A stretch of 64,000 bases of DNA from Clostridium peptidivorans (GCF_900205925.1 NZ_OAOD01000005.1:62001-126000); one strand, 5' to 3'; shown: positions 35,302 to 45,528, counted from the first letter of the stretch. Notes: generated from the letters alone by a model not told the origin. Numbers and translations: made by a program.

Positions 35302-36969
35302 TTATGCTCTTGCATTTACATTACCTAAAAAATTATCATTAAAAAAATCTCTACAATTTATTATATCAAACTTCTCTTCCTTTTTATCTACAGTTATACA
35401 TATATTATAATTTAAATTTGTCAAGGAGTCTGAAATTCTTTTAGTATTATTTTTTAGTAAGTTCATAAATTCTTTTTGAGATTTAATATTAATATCCATA
35501 TTGCTATTATTTACACTTATAAAGGCATCCACTTCTCCCATATTCTTAGTATTAATCGATGCTGCTATTTTTACACTCTTACTATCTATTTTTTTACCTT
35601 TTTTTCTTTCATCCTTTATTATTAATTTACATTCATAATTACTATTATCCATATTTATAGGCACATCCATGTAATAATATTGATTAGATACAGAATTAAA
35701 CACTTTAAAATCATTTATATGTTGTTTTAAAAATGCAGATATTTTCCCATCTGATAATATATTTTCATCTTTAATATTTTTTAAAAGAGAATTTATAGTA
35801 TTTTTAATTTCTTCTGTTTTAATATCTATATCTTGCTTTATCTTCTCAGATAGTATTTCTATATCCTTATGCTTAAAACTTTCATTCTTATTGAATTTTT
35901 CTTCTATATTTCCATTTTTCTCTGTTATTAAATTTTCAAGTTGAACTTCCGTTGTATTTTCTTTTTTTAAATTCAAGCTATCATCTAATTTAGTATTATC
36001 ATTACCATTTTTATTTAAATTTATTTGATTTGGCTTTATATCTTGTTTTATATCATTTGGTAAATCCTTAGATAACCTTTTAAACTCCTCCAATACTGAA
36101 TCACTAAAGTCATCTTTGTTTAAGCTTAATATACTATTCTTTAGAAGTTCCTTAGATGCATTGCTTTCCTTAGATACATTACTTTGCTGAGATATATTGC
36201 TTTCTTTAGATATACTGCTTTCTTTAGATACACTACTTTGCTGAGATATACTGCCTTCCTCAAATATATTACTTTCTTTGATAATATTATAAATAGGTGT
36301 TCTTTCTTCCTTAAATATTCTCTTGAAACTATCTATATTTTCAGAGCTTAGTTTTATATTATTCTCCATAAAGGTAATAATTTCTTTTGAGTTTAACTCT
36401 CTAAGTTTGCTAAAAAAAACCTTAAGGTTTTCTACTATATTTTTGCCTTCTGCCGAACTAGGATTTATATTTTTATTTAATAAATACTTATTTATAAATG
36501 TATCAATATAATTTTCATCCCTATTCGCATTTTCCTTAAAACTCTCTATGGATATAATATTTATTATATTTTCCTTTGTAAGAGGTATATTATGTTTTAT
36601 CATATCTCTCAAAAGTCCGTAGTCTTCTTTTTTTATATTTAAATTTTCATTTTTCAAAAGATTCTCTAAAGAAGTATCTTGTATAATTTCCTCTTGAATT
36701 TCTTGTCTTACAATCTTAAGCTTAATTTTCCCATCTTCAAAACCTTCAACTTCAAATTTTATTAGTTCTTCTGGGATAAACTCCAAAGGCTTCTCAAGCT
36801 TACCCGAAAACTCCCATCCATCTAAAAGTTTTAATAAAATGTCTTGTCCTGTTTCTTCTAGAGATATTATTCTTGCAGCAAAAATCTGTCCTATTTCAAA
36901 GGATATTTTCCCTTTAATTTTATTTGAGTTTATATTGTAATTACTGTTTATATTTAAAATTCCCGCCAT
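35302..36969 (-). CDS. Large FliK-like / hook-length-control-type protein with hexapeptide repeats
   Basis: A 555-residue cytoplasmic protein rich in Asn, Lys and Ile. The N terminus (about 20-95) is a small beta domain (FEIGQIFAARIISLEETGQD; LLDGWEFSGKLEKP). The middle is long and low-complexity, with six hexapeptide repeats of the form S/N-I/V/A-S-K/Q-E/Q-S at residues 240-275. The C-terminal 130 residues (YYYMDVPINMDNSNYECKLI; VDAFISVNNSNMDINIKSQK) resemble the C-terminal domain of flagellar hook-length proteins. No flagellar operon is adjacent. Its pairing with the FlhB-C-like gene mirrors FliK-FlhB interaction, but the role is inferred. Confidence 0.65.
   Translation of the reverse strand: MAGILNINSNYNINSNKIKGKISFEIGQIFAARIISLEETGQDILLKLLDGWEFSGKLEKPLEFIPEELIKFEVEGFEDGKIKLKIVRQEIQEEIIQDTSLENLLKNENLNIKKEDYGLLRDMIKHNIPLTKENIINIISIESFKENANRDENYIDTFINKYLLNKNINPSSAEGKNIVENLKVFFSKLRELNSKEIITFMENNIKLSSENIDSFKRIFKEERTPIYNIIKESNIFEEGSISQQSSVSKESSISKESNISQQSNVSKESNASKELLKNSILSLNKDDFSDSVLEEFKRLSKDLPNDIKQDIKPNQINLNKNGNDNTKLDDSLNLKKENTTEVQLENLITEKNGNIEEKFNKNESFKHKDIEILSEKIKQDIDIKTEEIKNTINSLLKNIKDENILSDGKISAFLKQHINDFKVFNSVSNQYYYMDVPINMDNSNYECKLIIKDERKKGKKIDSKSVKIAASINTKNMGEVDAFISVNNSNMDINIKSQKEFMNLLKNNTKRISDSLTNLNYNICITVDKKEEKFDIINCRDFFNDNFLGNVNARA
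36145..36252 (-). repeat. 18-bp in-frame tandem repeat, about six copies
   Basis: Six consecutive 18-base units inside the FliK-like gene, each encoding a six-residue Ser-rich unit (SISQQS, SVSKES, SISKES, NISQQS, NVSKES, NASKEL). The units alternate between KES and QQS endings, and codons differ, so the repeat has partly diverged. Because 18 is a multiple of three, copy-number changes would keep the frame. Confidence 0.85.
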
Positions 36970-37082
36970 AAAGCCTACCCCTCCTTTTTTTATCCTATTA
37001 TCGATTAATTTATAGTAAACCTAAATCACATTAAAAATAAAATGGCAGCATCTAGCATTTACTAGATTGCTACCATTTTAAA

Positions 37083-37697
37083 TTAATTGCTTCGTGCTGC
37101 CTTTTTAGCCTCACTATGAATTAGTGGAGACACACTCTTATAAATACCAAGAGTTATAGCTGATACCACAACTCCTTTTATTAGATTAAATGGAACTATA
37201 GACCATAATATGAATGTCTTTAAATCCTTTATAGCTGGATTAACTGCACTTCCCATTTTAACAAAAGCTTCCATAGGAATATGAAGTACATTTTGATAAA
37301 GTGGTAAAAATAAATAATAATTAAGAACTCCTGCAACTATAGACATAAAAACACTACCTATTAGCAATGCTAATATTGCTGTTCTTCTTGATTTATTGTA
37401 TTTATACATATAGCCTGCTACAAAAACCATGGCTCCTCCTACTAAGAAGTTAGCTAGTTCCCCTACAAAAGCTGTTTTTGTTCCCATTAATCCATGTATT
37501 ATATTTTTAAATAATTCTATTATTACGCCCTCAACAGGTCCTAATGCAAAGGCTCCTAATAGTGCAGGTATATCACTTGCATCAATCTTTAAAAACTCAG
37601 GAAAAAACGGTAATGGTAATTCAATATATTGAATTAAAAATGCTATAACACTTAATAAGGAAATTTTAATAAGTTTGTTCAATCTAAAGTCTCTCAT
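37083..37697 (-). CDS. ribU: Riboflavin ECF transporter substrate-binding S component
   Basis: A 204-residue membrane protein with about six transmembrane helices, typical of ECF S components (ISLLSVIAFLIQYIELPLPF; KIDASDIPALLGAFALGPVE; YMYKYNKSRRTAILALLIGS). The conserved PxxLKIDxSDIPAL-like segment fits RibU. It lies directly behind an FMN riboswitch, which strongly supports riboflavin as the substrate. The energy-coupling module (EcfA, EcfA', EcfT) is not in this window and is probably shared. TAGGAGGG precedes the ATG. Confidence 0.93.
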   Translation of the reverse strand: MRDFRLNKLIKISLLSVIAFLIQYIELPLPFFPEFLKIDASDIPALLGAFALGPVEGVIIELFKNIIHGLMGTKTAFVGELANFLVGGAMVFVAGYMYKYNKSRRTAILALLIGSVFMSIVAGVLNYYLFLPLYQNVLHIPMEAFVKMGSAVNPAIKDLKTFILWSIVPFNLIKGVVVSAITLGIYKSVSPLIHSEAKKAARSN

Positions 37698-37741
37698 ACT
37701 TTAACCCTCCTAATTTTATATATCTTCTTTGGGTTAGGCAT

Positions 37742-37777
37742 AATAAAAGCCCTGACATTATAAAATAACGTCAGGGC
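37742..37777 (-). terminator. FMN riboswitch terminator
   Basis: Minus-strand GCCCTGAC / GTCAGGGC stem followed by TTTTATTA. The 5' arm can also pair with the riboswitch start (CAGGGC), as expected for an FMN switch expression platform. Confidence 0.85.
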
Positions 37778-37799
37778 GAAAATAGCAATGAACTATTAT

Positions 37800-37903
37800 A
37801 CCTTCTTTCATCCAGACTATACTGTCGGCTTCGGAATTACACCGAATCAGCCTTTCGGCTCGCGGGCTTTACCGCCGGTGGGGACTCACACCCCGCCCTG
37901 AAG
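37800..37903 (-). promoter_or_regulatory. FMN riboswitch (RFN element)
   Basis: The minus strand matches the RFN consensus: CTTCAGGGCGGGGTGTGAGT, CCCCACCGGCGGTAAAGCCC, GCGAGCCGAAAGGCTGATTC, GGTGTAATTCCGAAGCCGAC, AGTATAGTCTGGATGAAAGA. With the terminator before ribU it should reduce riboflavin uptake when FMN is high. Confidence 0.97.
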
Positions 37904-37942
37904 ATAAAAATTAATTTTATTATTAATTTTTATTATATTAAT

Positions 37943-37971
37943 ATTATATGTCATAAAAAGCTAATTTTCAA
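37943..37971 (-). promoter_or_regulatory. Promoter of the FMN riboswitch/ribU transcript
   Basis: TTGAAA (37971-37966), 17 bases, TATAAT (37948-37943). The riboswitch begins about 33 bases after the predicted start site. Confidence 0.75.
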
Positions 37972-37993
37972 CTGGAATTTGTGTAAATATAAA

Positions 37994-40156
37994 TTAACCC
38001 ATGTCTTTCATACTTAAAGATATTCTCTTCCTTTTTTCATCTACTTCTAATATTTTCACTTGAACTATGTCTCCCACCTTCACTATATCTAAAGGATGTT
38101 TTACAAAGTTATCAGAAAGTTGGCTTATATGAACTAGGCCATCTTGATGTACTCCTATATCTACAAAAGCCCCAAAGTCTGCAACATTTCTTACTGTTCC
38201 CATAAGCATCATTCCTGATTTTAACTGATTTATATCAATAACTCCAGTTTTAAGTATTGGCTTAGGCAATTCTTCTCTAGGATCTCTTCCTGGCTTTTTA
38301 AGCTCTTTTATTATATCAATTAGCGTAGGAACTCCCATATTTAGCTTTTCTGCCAACATTTCTATTCCAACTGCTTCAGCTCTTTTATCTATATCTTGAA
38401 GTCTTTTATTTTTTAAATCATCTTCAGTATAATTAATGAGTTTTAAAAGATTTTTTGCTACATTGTAGGATTCTGGGTGAACAGAAGTATTATCTAATGC
38501 ATCTTTGCTTTCTAATACTCTTAAAAAACCTGCACACTGTTCAAAAGCCTTAGCCCCAAGTCTTTTTACCTTTAAAAGCTCTTTTCTACTTTTGAACTTA
38601 CCATTTTCTTCTCTATAAGCTACTATATTTTGGGCTATAGATGAATTTACTCCTGAAATATAAGTTAAAAGAGATGGTGTAGCTATATTTAAATCAACAC
38701 CTACATTGTTTACACAATCTTCTACTGTTCCCTTTAAAGATTCATCTAGCTTTTTAGCAGTTACATCATGTTGATATTGTCCTACCCCTATTGACTTAGG
38801 ATCTATCTTTACCAGCTCAGCTAGCGGATCTTGAAGCCTTCTGCCTATAGATACAGCTCCCCTTATAGAAACATCTAAATCTGGATATTCCTTTGCCGCA
38901 AGCTCTGATGCTGAATATACAGAAGCCCCAGCTTCTGAAACTATTACATAATATAAGTCTTTTCCCTTTTCTTCTTTTACTTCTTTTATAAGCCTTCCTA
39001 TAACTTCTTCTGATTCTCTACTTGCTGTACCATTTCCTAAGGATATTACATCTACATCATGTTTGTATATAAGCCCTTTTAAAATCTTTATAGAACCTTC
39101 TACATCATTTTGAGGCGCTGTGGCATAAACTGTAGCTTTCTCTAAAAACTTTCCTGTATCATCAAGTACAGCTATCTTACATCCTGTTCTAAATCCAGGG
39201 TCATAACCTAAAACTACTTTACCCTTTATAGGCGCCTGCATAAGAAGTGCCTTTAAGTTAGCTTTAAATATATTTATAGCTCCTTCTTCTCCCTTGCTTG
39301 TAAGCTCTGCTCTTATTTCTCTTTCTATTGATGGGTATATAAGTCTCTTAAGCGAGTCCTCTACACTATGTTCAAGGTATGCGTCAGTGTTTTTATTTCC
39401 CTTTAGTACCTTGCTTTTTAAATACTGTATTATTTTTTCCTGTTCCACAGTTACTTTAACTGATAAAATTTTTTCTTTTTCTCCTCTATTTATAGCAAGT
39501 ATTCTATGAGAAGGTATATTTCTTACTGCTTCTTTATAATCATAATACATCTCATAGGTCGTAGGTTCCTTGCTTTCACCCTTAGTTTCTATAAATCCTT
39601 CTCTAGCTACCAGATTTCTAATCCACTTTCTAAAATCCGCCTCATCAGATATTATTTCACTTATTATATCTTCAGCTCCTTGAAGTGCTTCTTCTATAGA
39701 ATTTACTCCCTTTTCTTCATTTATAAATTTAGAAGCATATTCTCTTATATCCTCTTTAAATTCCCCACCTAATATAACTTCAGCTAAAGGCTTTAATCCC
39801 TTTTCCTCTGCTATAGTTGCACGTGTTCTCTTTTTAGGTTTAAATGGCCTATATATATCTTCTACTTCTGTTAAGGTTTCGCATTTTACAATGCTTTCTT
39901 TAATTTCATCTGTAAGCTTTCCTTGTTCTCCTATAATCCTTATAACGTCTTCTTTTCTACTTTCTAAGTTTGTTAAATAGTTTAGTCTTTCATAAAATTC
40001 TCTAAGTATAGTATCGCTTAGTCCACCTGTCGCTTCTTTTCTATATCTAGCTATAAAAGGAATGGTATTGCCTTCCTCTAATAATCCTATTACGCTTTTC
40101 ACCTGACTTAAACTTATATTAAGTTCCCTTGAAAGTCTTTCATCAATGTTACCCAT
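37994..40156 (-). CDS. tex: Tex family RNA-binding transcription factor
   Basis: A 720-residue Tex protein. It has an N-terminal helical region (LSQVKSVIGLLEEGNTIPFI), a YqgF/RuvC-like domain at about 330-470 (VVLGYDPGFRTGCKIAVLDD), helix-hairpin-helix repeats (VGVDLNIATPSLLTYISGV; RLGAKAFEQCAGFLR) and an S1 domain at about 648-718 (MLMGTVRNVADFGAFVDIGV; GLVHISQLSD). Tex binds nucleic acid and affects transcription and stress survival in several bacteria. The ATG at 40156 follows GGAGGGATATATAAC; the longer reading from 40195 has no better RBS. It stands alone. Confidence 0.95.
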   Translation of the reverse strand: MGNIDERLSRELNISLSQVKSVIGLLEEGNTIPFIARYRKEATGGLSDTILREFYERLNYLTNLESRKEDVIRIIGEQGKLTDEIKESIVKCETLTEVEDIYRPFKPKKRTRATIAEEKGLKPLAEVILGGEFKEDIREYASKFINEEKGVNSIEEALQGAEDIISEIISDEADFRKWIRNLVAREGFIETKGESKEPTTYEMYYDYKEAVRNIPSHRILAINRGEKEKILSVKVTVEQEKIIQYLKSKVLKGNKNTDAYLEHSVEDSLKRLIYPSIEREIRAELTSKGEEGAINIFKANLKALLMQAPIKGKVVLGYDPGFRTGCKIAVLDDTGKFLEKATVYATAPQNDVEGSIKILKGLIYKHDVDVISLGNGTASRESEEVIGRLIKEVKEEKGKDLYYVIVSEAGASVYSASELAAKEYPDLDVSIRGAVSIGRRLQDPLAELVKIDPKSIGVGQYQHDVTAKKLDESLKGTVEDCVNNVGVDLNIATPSLLTYISGVNSSIAQNIVAYREENGKFKSRKELLKVKRLGAKAFEQCAGFLRVLESKDALDNTSVHPESYNVAKNLLKLINYTEDDLKNKRLQDIDKRAEAVGIEMLAEKLNMGVPTLIDIIKELKKPGRDPREELPKPILKTGVIDINQLKSGMMLMGTVRNVADFGAFVDIGVHQDGLVHISQLSDNFVKHPLDIVKVGDIVQVKILEVDEKRKRISLSMKDMG

Positions 40157-40260
40157 GTTATATATCCCTCCAATTAAAATTAAGTTTTCTATCAAGAGTT
40201 ATAATACCCATTAAAATTTAATATATTTTATGGAAATACTTTATTTGATAAGGAGAATTT

Positions 40261-41619
40261 ATGTTAAAAAAATTCCTATATTATTGTACCACATTATTTC
40301 TTATTGTTTTCTATTTTAGCTTTAATTTATTTACTGACATAAAACCCTTTGAAAGTTATAATGTACTTAAAACAATAGAAACACTATCTTCTGATAAATA
40401 TGGCGGAAGGCTTGCTGGAACTCTTGAAAATATGGACGCTGCCTCTTTTATAAAGGAAAAGTTTCAAGAAAACGGTCTTACTCCTTTTTACGATAATTAT
40501 TACCAATTCTTTACTACTAATTATCCAAACAAAATAGAGGGCACTCCTACTCTAAAAGTTATAAATACAAAAGGAGATGTAGTAAAGGAATACTCTTATG
40601 GAAAAGACTATAAGGAAGACCTTTTAAACTTTAAGGAAAATAAGGTCACATTTTCAAAAAATGAATCTTTGTTTAAAGAAGATCTTATAAAAGTAGATAA
40701 AGGAGATACAAATGTAATATTTTATGTACCTGAAGGAGATAATCTTTCCTTTAGAAGTTCCTTCATGTATGAAGCTCCTTTAGACATGTATATAATGATT
40801 AAATCTTCTACAAAAAAGGATTTAGAAAGATTTATTGGGCTTGGATATATGGTTGAATGCTTTATTCCCTTTGAAGTTAAACAAGCTTCCATTCCAAATG
40901 TAGTTGCAAAAATTAAAGGTAAAAAACCTAATTACTCTCCTATAGTATTAGGTGCACATTTTGATCATTTAGGTAATGATTTAGAAAGAAACTTATATGG
41001 TGGGGCACTAGACAACGCTTCTGGAATATCCTTTATAATCGAAATGAGTAAATACTTAAAGTCTCTTGGAGTTCCTGAAAAGGATATAGCATTTGTAGGA
41101 TTTAATGCTGAAGAATTTGGTTGCTTAGGTTCAGCAGAGTTTGTTAAAGAGTATAAACCTATACTAACAAATAGCAAGGTTTTTAATTTTGATATGATTG
41201 GAACTAATAATTCAGCTCCTCTTTGTATCATGGGTGGAAAAGAAGACACTGTAAATAATTCCTTTATAAAATCCGCCGCTGGTACCTGCACTAGAAATAA
41301 GATATTTTTTAACTATTTATTTGATGACTCCAGTGACCATTCTTCCTTTAGAAAAGAAAATATAGATGCTATAACTTTTATAGACAATGATACTACTAGT
41401 ATTCATACTCCTAATGATAAGGCTTCCTTTATAAGTGTGAAAAATATTGATAGGTGTTTTAACGTAGTATATAAGGAAGTTATAAAATATGCTTTTGGAA
41501 ACAATCCATTGTATCTTTACTATAAGCAAATGCTAATAGCTTCAGCCCTTTTAACACTTATTAGCTTATTTACAATATCAAAAATTAAAAAAAGCGTAAA
41601 TAATAAAATATCTAAATAA
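40261..41619 (+). CDS. Membrane-anchored M28 family zinc aminopeptidase
   Basis: A 452-residue M28 peptidase with a hydrophobic segment at each end: residues about 5-25 (signal anchor) and about 427-445 (LIASALLTLISLFTIS). The zinc ligands occur in order: LGAHFDHLGND near 233, ALDNASGISFIIEM near 250 (bridging Asp), FNAEEFGCLGSAEFVK near 283, FDMIGTN near 312, and DSSDHSSFRKENIDA near 360. The catalytic domain should face outside. Substrates are probably peptides at the cell surface. AAGGAG precedes the ATG, and the gene is monocistronic with its own terminator. Confidence 0.88.
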   Translation: MLKKFLYYCTTLFLIVFYFSFNLFTDIKPFESYNVLKTIETLSSDKYGGRLAGTLENMDAASFIKEKFQENGLTPFYDNYYQFFTTNYPNKIEGTPTLKVINTKGDVVKEYSYGKDYKEDLLNFKENKVTFSKNESLFKEDLIKVDKGDTNVIFYVPEGDNLSFRSSFMYEAPLDMYIMIKSSTKKDLERFIGLGYMVECFIPFEVKQASIPNVVAKIKGKKPNYSPIVLGAHFDHLGNDLERNLYGGALDNASGISFIIEMSKYLKSLGVPEKDIAFVGFNAEEFGCLGSAEFVKEYKPILTNSKVFNFDMIGTNNSAPLCIMGGKEDTVNNSFIKSAAGTCTRNKIFFNYLFDDSSDHSSFRKENIDAITFIDNDTTSIHTPNDKASFISVKNIDRCFNVVYKEVIKYAFGNNPLYLYYKQMLIASALLTLISLFTISKIKKSVNNKISK

Positions 41620-41645
41620 AAATTAATATTTAACAAATAATAGCT

Positions 41646-41681
41646 AATGCAGAAAGTTGTTCTAAGCCAACTTTCTGCATT
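41646..41681. terminator. Bidirectional terminator between the M28 peptidase and prfB
   Basis: AATGCAGAAAGTTG / CAACTTTCTGCATT, a 14-bp perfect stem with an eight-base loop, between convergent genes. Confidence 0.85.
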
Positions 41682-41693
41682 AATTATTATCTA

Positions 41694-42795
41694 TTAGCTA
41701 CTTTTAAGATATGCATTTATAAATATATCTATTTCTCCATCCATTACAGCACTTACATTGCTGGTTTCTGTTAGAGTTCTATGATCCTTTACTAAGCTAT
41801 ATGGATGAAATACGTAAGACCTTATTTGACTTCCCCAACCTATATCTTTAAGCTCTCCACTTAAATCTTCTATTTTTTCTTTATGCGCCGCTTCTTTAAG
41901 TTCAATAAGTTTAGCCTTAAGCATTTTTAGCGCTGTTTCACGGTTTGAATGCTGACTTCTCTCATTTTGACACTGTACCACTATTCCTGTAGGTATATGA
42001 GTAATTCTGATTGCAGACTCTGTTTTATTTACATGCTGTCCGCCTGCTCCACCAGATCTATAAGTATCTACTTTTAAATCATCAGCATTTATATCTATAT
42101 CCTGGCTTTCTGTAAGCTCAGGAAGCACTTCAAGAGCTGCAAAGGAAGTTTGTCTTTTACCATTTGCATTAAATGGTGATATTCTTACAAGTCTATGTAT
42201 TCCCTTTTCTGCTTTTAAATACCCATATGCAAAATCACCTATTATATTCAAAGTAACTCCTTTAATTCCAGCTTCATCTCCTGGTAAAAAGTCAATGGTT
42301 TCTACTTTGTATCCTTTCTTTTCTGCCCATCTTGTATACATTCTAAGAAGCATTTCAGTCCAATCTTGAGCATCTGTACCTCCAACTCCTGCATGGAGAG
42401 TAATGATTGCATTATTTCTATCATATTCTCCAGAAAGCATTATCTCTATTCTAAGTTCTTCCATTTCTTTATTTAAGTCAGATACTTCTTTTAATATAGA
42501 TCTAACTTCTGAATCATCTTGTTCCTCTGCGATTATATCTATAAGTTCTTCACTATCTTGAACTCTAGTTTTTAAATCATTAAATTTATCTATTCTATCT
42601 TTAAGAAATTTTTCTTCTTGTGTTACTTGCTGTGCTTTATTTAAATCCTGCCAAAAATCCGGTTCTTGCATTATATTATGCAGTTCCTCTATTCGTGATT
42701 TAAGCTTTGGCAAGTCAAAGTGAACCACCTATTTCTTTTAAAGTGTTTTTCATGCTAGCTAAGCTTTCCTTTGCTTCTTCTAATTTTATAAGCAC
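41694..42795 (-). CDS. prfB: Peptide chain release factor 2, with programmed +1 frameshift
   Basis: Release factor 2 recognises UGA and UAA. The gene is in two frames. The first 26 codons run from a GTG at 42795 (MLIKLEEAKESLASMKNTLK then EIGGSL) to an in-frame TGA at 42717-42715. The rest (DLPKLKSRIEELHNIM onward) is in the +1 frame. The site is CTT-TGA-C preceded by AGGTGG, the classical RF2 autoregulation signal. The catalytic GGQ is in RSGGAGGQHVNKTESAIR near residue 250 of the full protein. AAAGGGGTG precedes the GTG. It follows secA by about 100 bases and is probably co-transcribed with it. Confidence 0.95.
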
Positions 42796-42836
42796 CTTAA
42801 CTTCACCCCTTTATAATTTTATTTATTGTATAGCAG

Positions 42837-42869
42837 AATGGAGAAGTAGTAATCCCATCTTCTCCATTC
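42837..42869. other. Hairpin between secA and prfB without a U tract
   Basis: GAATGGAGAAG / CTTCTCCATTC with an 11-base loop. No T run follows on the minus strand, so it is not a canonical terminator. It could be a processing or stability element in the secA-prfB transcript. Confidence 0.5.
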
Positions 42870-42894
42870 AAACAACAATTATATTAAACTTTAA

Positions 42895-45405
42895 TTAAGC
42901 TTCTCTTCCACAGCAATTTTTATACTTTTTGCCGCTTCCGCATGGGCATAGGTCATTTCTTCCTACTTTGTGTTCCCTTTTTACAGGTTCCTTTTTTACT
43001 CCATCTCCACCTTCATAGTTAGTAGCAGTTTCTTTTGCTACTCTCTCTCTTTCAGGAGCACTTTGGATTTGAACATGGAATAAATATTTTACAGTATCTA
43101 CTTTGATACCATAAATCATTTCATCAAACATTTCACTTCCTTCAAACTGGTAAGCTTGAACTGGGTCTTGCTGCTTATATGCTCTAAGTCCCATACCTTG
43201 CTTTAAGTGATCCATGTTATCAATATGATCTATCCATTTAGTATCAACAACTCTTAATATTATGACTCTTTCTATTTCTCTCATTTGTTCAGAAGTAAAG
43301 TCTTCTTCCTTTTCTGCATACATATTTTCAGCTATAGTTAAAAGTTTCTCCTTTATTTCTTCATGAGACAATACTGATAGTTGCTCAACTTTTACATAAT
43401 CCTTTGGTAAATATATATCTTCAAGGTAATCTATAAGTTTTGCTATATCGGCTTCAAGTTCATCTTCTACTCCTGAAATATGTGAATCCACTGCAGCATA
43501 TATAACTTCTCTTATCATTTGCTGAACTTGATCCTTTAAGTCTTCTCCTTCTAAAACTTCAGAACGTTGTTTGTATATTATTTCTCTTTGCTTATTTATA
43601 ACATCATCATATTGAATAAGAGTTTTTCTTACATCAAAGTTGTTACCTTCTACCTTCTTTTGAGCATTTTCTATAGCTCCGCTAACCATTTTGCTTTCTA
43701 TAGCTTCATCATCACCAAGGCCTAATTTTTCAACTATTCCCTTTAACTTATCAGAACCAAATATTCTCATAAGATCATCTTCTAATGATACAAAAAATCT
43801 TGACTCACCTGGGTCTCCCTGACGTCCTGAACGTCCTCTTAACTGATTATCTATTCTTCTAGATTCATGTCTTTCTGTACCTATTATCTTAAGTCCGCCG
43901 GCTTCTGTTACTCCTTCCCCAAGCTTAATATCGGTACCACGACCTGCCATATTTGTTGCAATAGTTACCATACCATATTCACCAGCATGAGCTACTATTT
44001 CAGCTTCCTTTTCATGATACTTAGCATTAAGAACTTGATGTGGAACTCCCTTCTTCTTTAACATTTCAGAAATAAGCTCAGACTTTTCAATGCTTACGGT
44101 ACCTACAAGTGCTGGCTGACCTTTTTTATGTGTTTCTATTATATCCTCTACTATGGCTTTATATTTACCCTTTGCAGTTTTATAAATCACATCTGGCTGG
44201 TCTTTTCTTATAACTGATTTATGAGTTGGCACTACTATAACATCTAATCCATATATTTCTCTAAACTCGCTTTCTTCTGTCAATGCAGTACCTGTCATAC
44301 CAGAAAGCTTTTTAAATATTCTAAAGTAGTTTTGATAAGTTATAGTAGCTAAAGTTTTAGATTCTCTCTCTACTTTAACGCCTTCCTTTGCTTCTATGGC
44401 TTGATGAAGACCATCACTATATCTTCTTCCTTCCATTACTCTTCCTGTAAATTCATCTACTATTACTACTTCATCATCTTTTACTATATAGTCCTTTTCT
44501 TTTTTCATCATGTAATTAGCCTTTAATGCTTGAACTACGTGATGTTGGACTTCCATATTTTCTGGATCTGCATAGTTTTCTAATCTAAAGTATCTTTCAG
44601 CCTTTTCTATACCTTCATCTGTAAGTATTACTGAATTTGCCTTTTCATCTGTAGTAAAATCTTTTTCCTTAACTAATGATTTAGCAAAATAATCTGCTAC
44701 CTTATAGAACTCTGTTGATTTTTCTCCTTGGCCAGAAATTATAAGTGGTGTTCTAGCTTCATCTATAAGTATTGAGTCAACTTCATCCACTATAGCAAAG
44801 CTAAGAGGTCTTTGAACTCTTTCTTCTTTGTATATAACCATGTTATCTCTTAAATAATCAAATCCAAACTCACTATTTGTTCCATATGTAATATCTGAAC
44901 TATATGCTTCTTGTCTCTCTGATGGTTCTAATTCATGTAAAATAACTCCTACCTTAAGTCCTAAAAACTCATACACAGGATTCATTATGTCTCTATCTCT
45001 TTTTGCAAGATAGTCGTTAACTGTAACTATGTGGACCCCTTTACCTGATAGTGCATTTAAATATGCTGGAAGTGTTGCAACCAAAGTCTTTCCTTCACCT
45101 GTTTTCATTTCTGCTATTCTTCCTTGATGAAGGACAATTCCTCCCATAAGCTGTTCTCTATAGTGCTTAAGGCCTATAGCTCTCCATGAAGCTTCTCTAA
45201 CAACTGCAAATGCTTCTACTAATATATCATCTAAAGTTTCACCTTTACTTAATCTCTCCTTAAATTCTAAGGTTTTATTCTTTAACTCTTCATCGCTTAA
45301 TGATTTTATTTTTTCATCTAGCTCATCTATTTTATCAACCATAGGTATTATTCTTTTTAATTCTCTATCACTATAACTCCCGAATATCTTTTCCATTAAA
45401 CCCAT
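42895..45405 (-). CDS. secA: Protein translocase ATPase SecA
   Basis: An 836-residue SecA, the ATPase motor that drives preproteins through SecYEG. Walker A is [12 protein letters not shown] near residue 100, and the DEAD-like Walker B is [18 protein letters not shown] near 205. The helicase motif [15 protein letters not shown] and the [11 protein letters not shown] motif are present, as is the C-terminal zinc-binding SEC-C motif [17 protein letters not shown]. The ATG at 45405 ([13 protein letters not shown]) is preferred because GAGG lies nine bases upstream; the ATG at 45414 touches it. It has its own promoter. Confidence 0.98.
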   Translation of the reverse strand: MGLMEKIFGSYSDRELKRIIPMVDKIDELDEKIKSLSDEELKNKTLEFKERLSKGETLDDILVEAFAVVREASWRAIGLKHYREQLMGGIVLHQGRIAEMKTGEGKTLVATLPAYLNALSGKGVHIVTVNDYLAKRDRDIMNPVYEFLGLKVGVILHELEPSERQEAYSSDITYGTNSEFGFDYLRDNMVIYKEERVQRPLSFAIVDEVDSILIDEARTPLIISGQGEKSTEFYKVADYFAKSLVKEKDFTTDEKANSVILTDEGIEKAERYFRLENYADPENMEVQHHVVQALKANYMMKKEKDYIVKDDEVVIVDEFTGRVMEGRRYSDGLHQAIEAKEGVKVERESKTLATITYQNYFRIFKKLSGMTGTALTEESEFREIYGLDVIVVPTHKSVIRKDQPDVIYKTAKGKYKAIVEDIIETHKKGQPALVGTVSIEKSELISEMLKKKGVPHQVLNAKYHEKEAEIVAHAGEYGMVTIATNMAGRGTDIKLGEGVTEAGGLKIIGTERHESRRIDNQLRGRSGRQGDPGESRFFVSLEDDLMRIFGSDKLKGIVEKLGLGDDEAIESKMVSGAIENAQKKVEGNNFDVRKTLIQYDDVINKQREIIYKQRSEVLEGEDLKDQVQQMIREVIYAAVDSHISGVEDELEADIAKLIDYLEDIYLPKDYVKVEQLSVLSHEEIKEKLLTIAENMYAEKEEDFTSEQMREIERVIILRVVDTKWIDHIDNMDHLKQGMGLRAYKQQDPVQAYQFEGSEMFDEMIYGIKVDTVKYLFHVQIQSAPERERVAKETATNYEGGDGVKKEPVKREHKVGRNDLCPCGSGKKYKNCCGREA

Positions 45406-45450
45406 ATTTTTCATCCTCGCTATATAAAATATTTATTGTATACCCTATAG

Positions 45451-45479
45451 ATTATAACATCTAATTTATTTGTATTCAA
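45451..45479 (-). promoter_or_regulatory. Promoter of secA
   Basis: TTGAAT (45479-45474), 17 bases, TATAAT (45456-45451), about 45 bases before the secA start. Confidence 0.7.
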
Positions 45480-45498
45480 CTTATTGTAATTATAATAA

Positions 45499-45528
45499 TA
45501 AAAGAGGAGGTTACTCCTCCTCTTTTAC
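45499..45528 (-). terminator. Terminator at the end of hpf
   Basis: TAAAAGAGGAGG / CCTCCTCTTTTA with a six-base loop, overlapping the hpf stop codon and followed by TTATTATT on the minus strand. Confidence 0.85.

Noticed and set aside
36145..36252. CRISPR-like array in the FliK-like gene
   Set aside because: The 18-bp units are contiguous without unique spacers and are in frame with a coding gene. They are a coding tandem repeat.
41694..42728. prfB as a gene starting in the main frame with GTG at 42728, or as a frameshifted pseudogene
   Set aside because: The upstream frame has a good RBS, 26 codons of RF2 N terminus and the CTT-TGA-C slip site with an internal AGGTGG, so the break is programmed.
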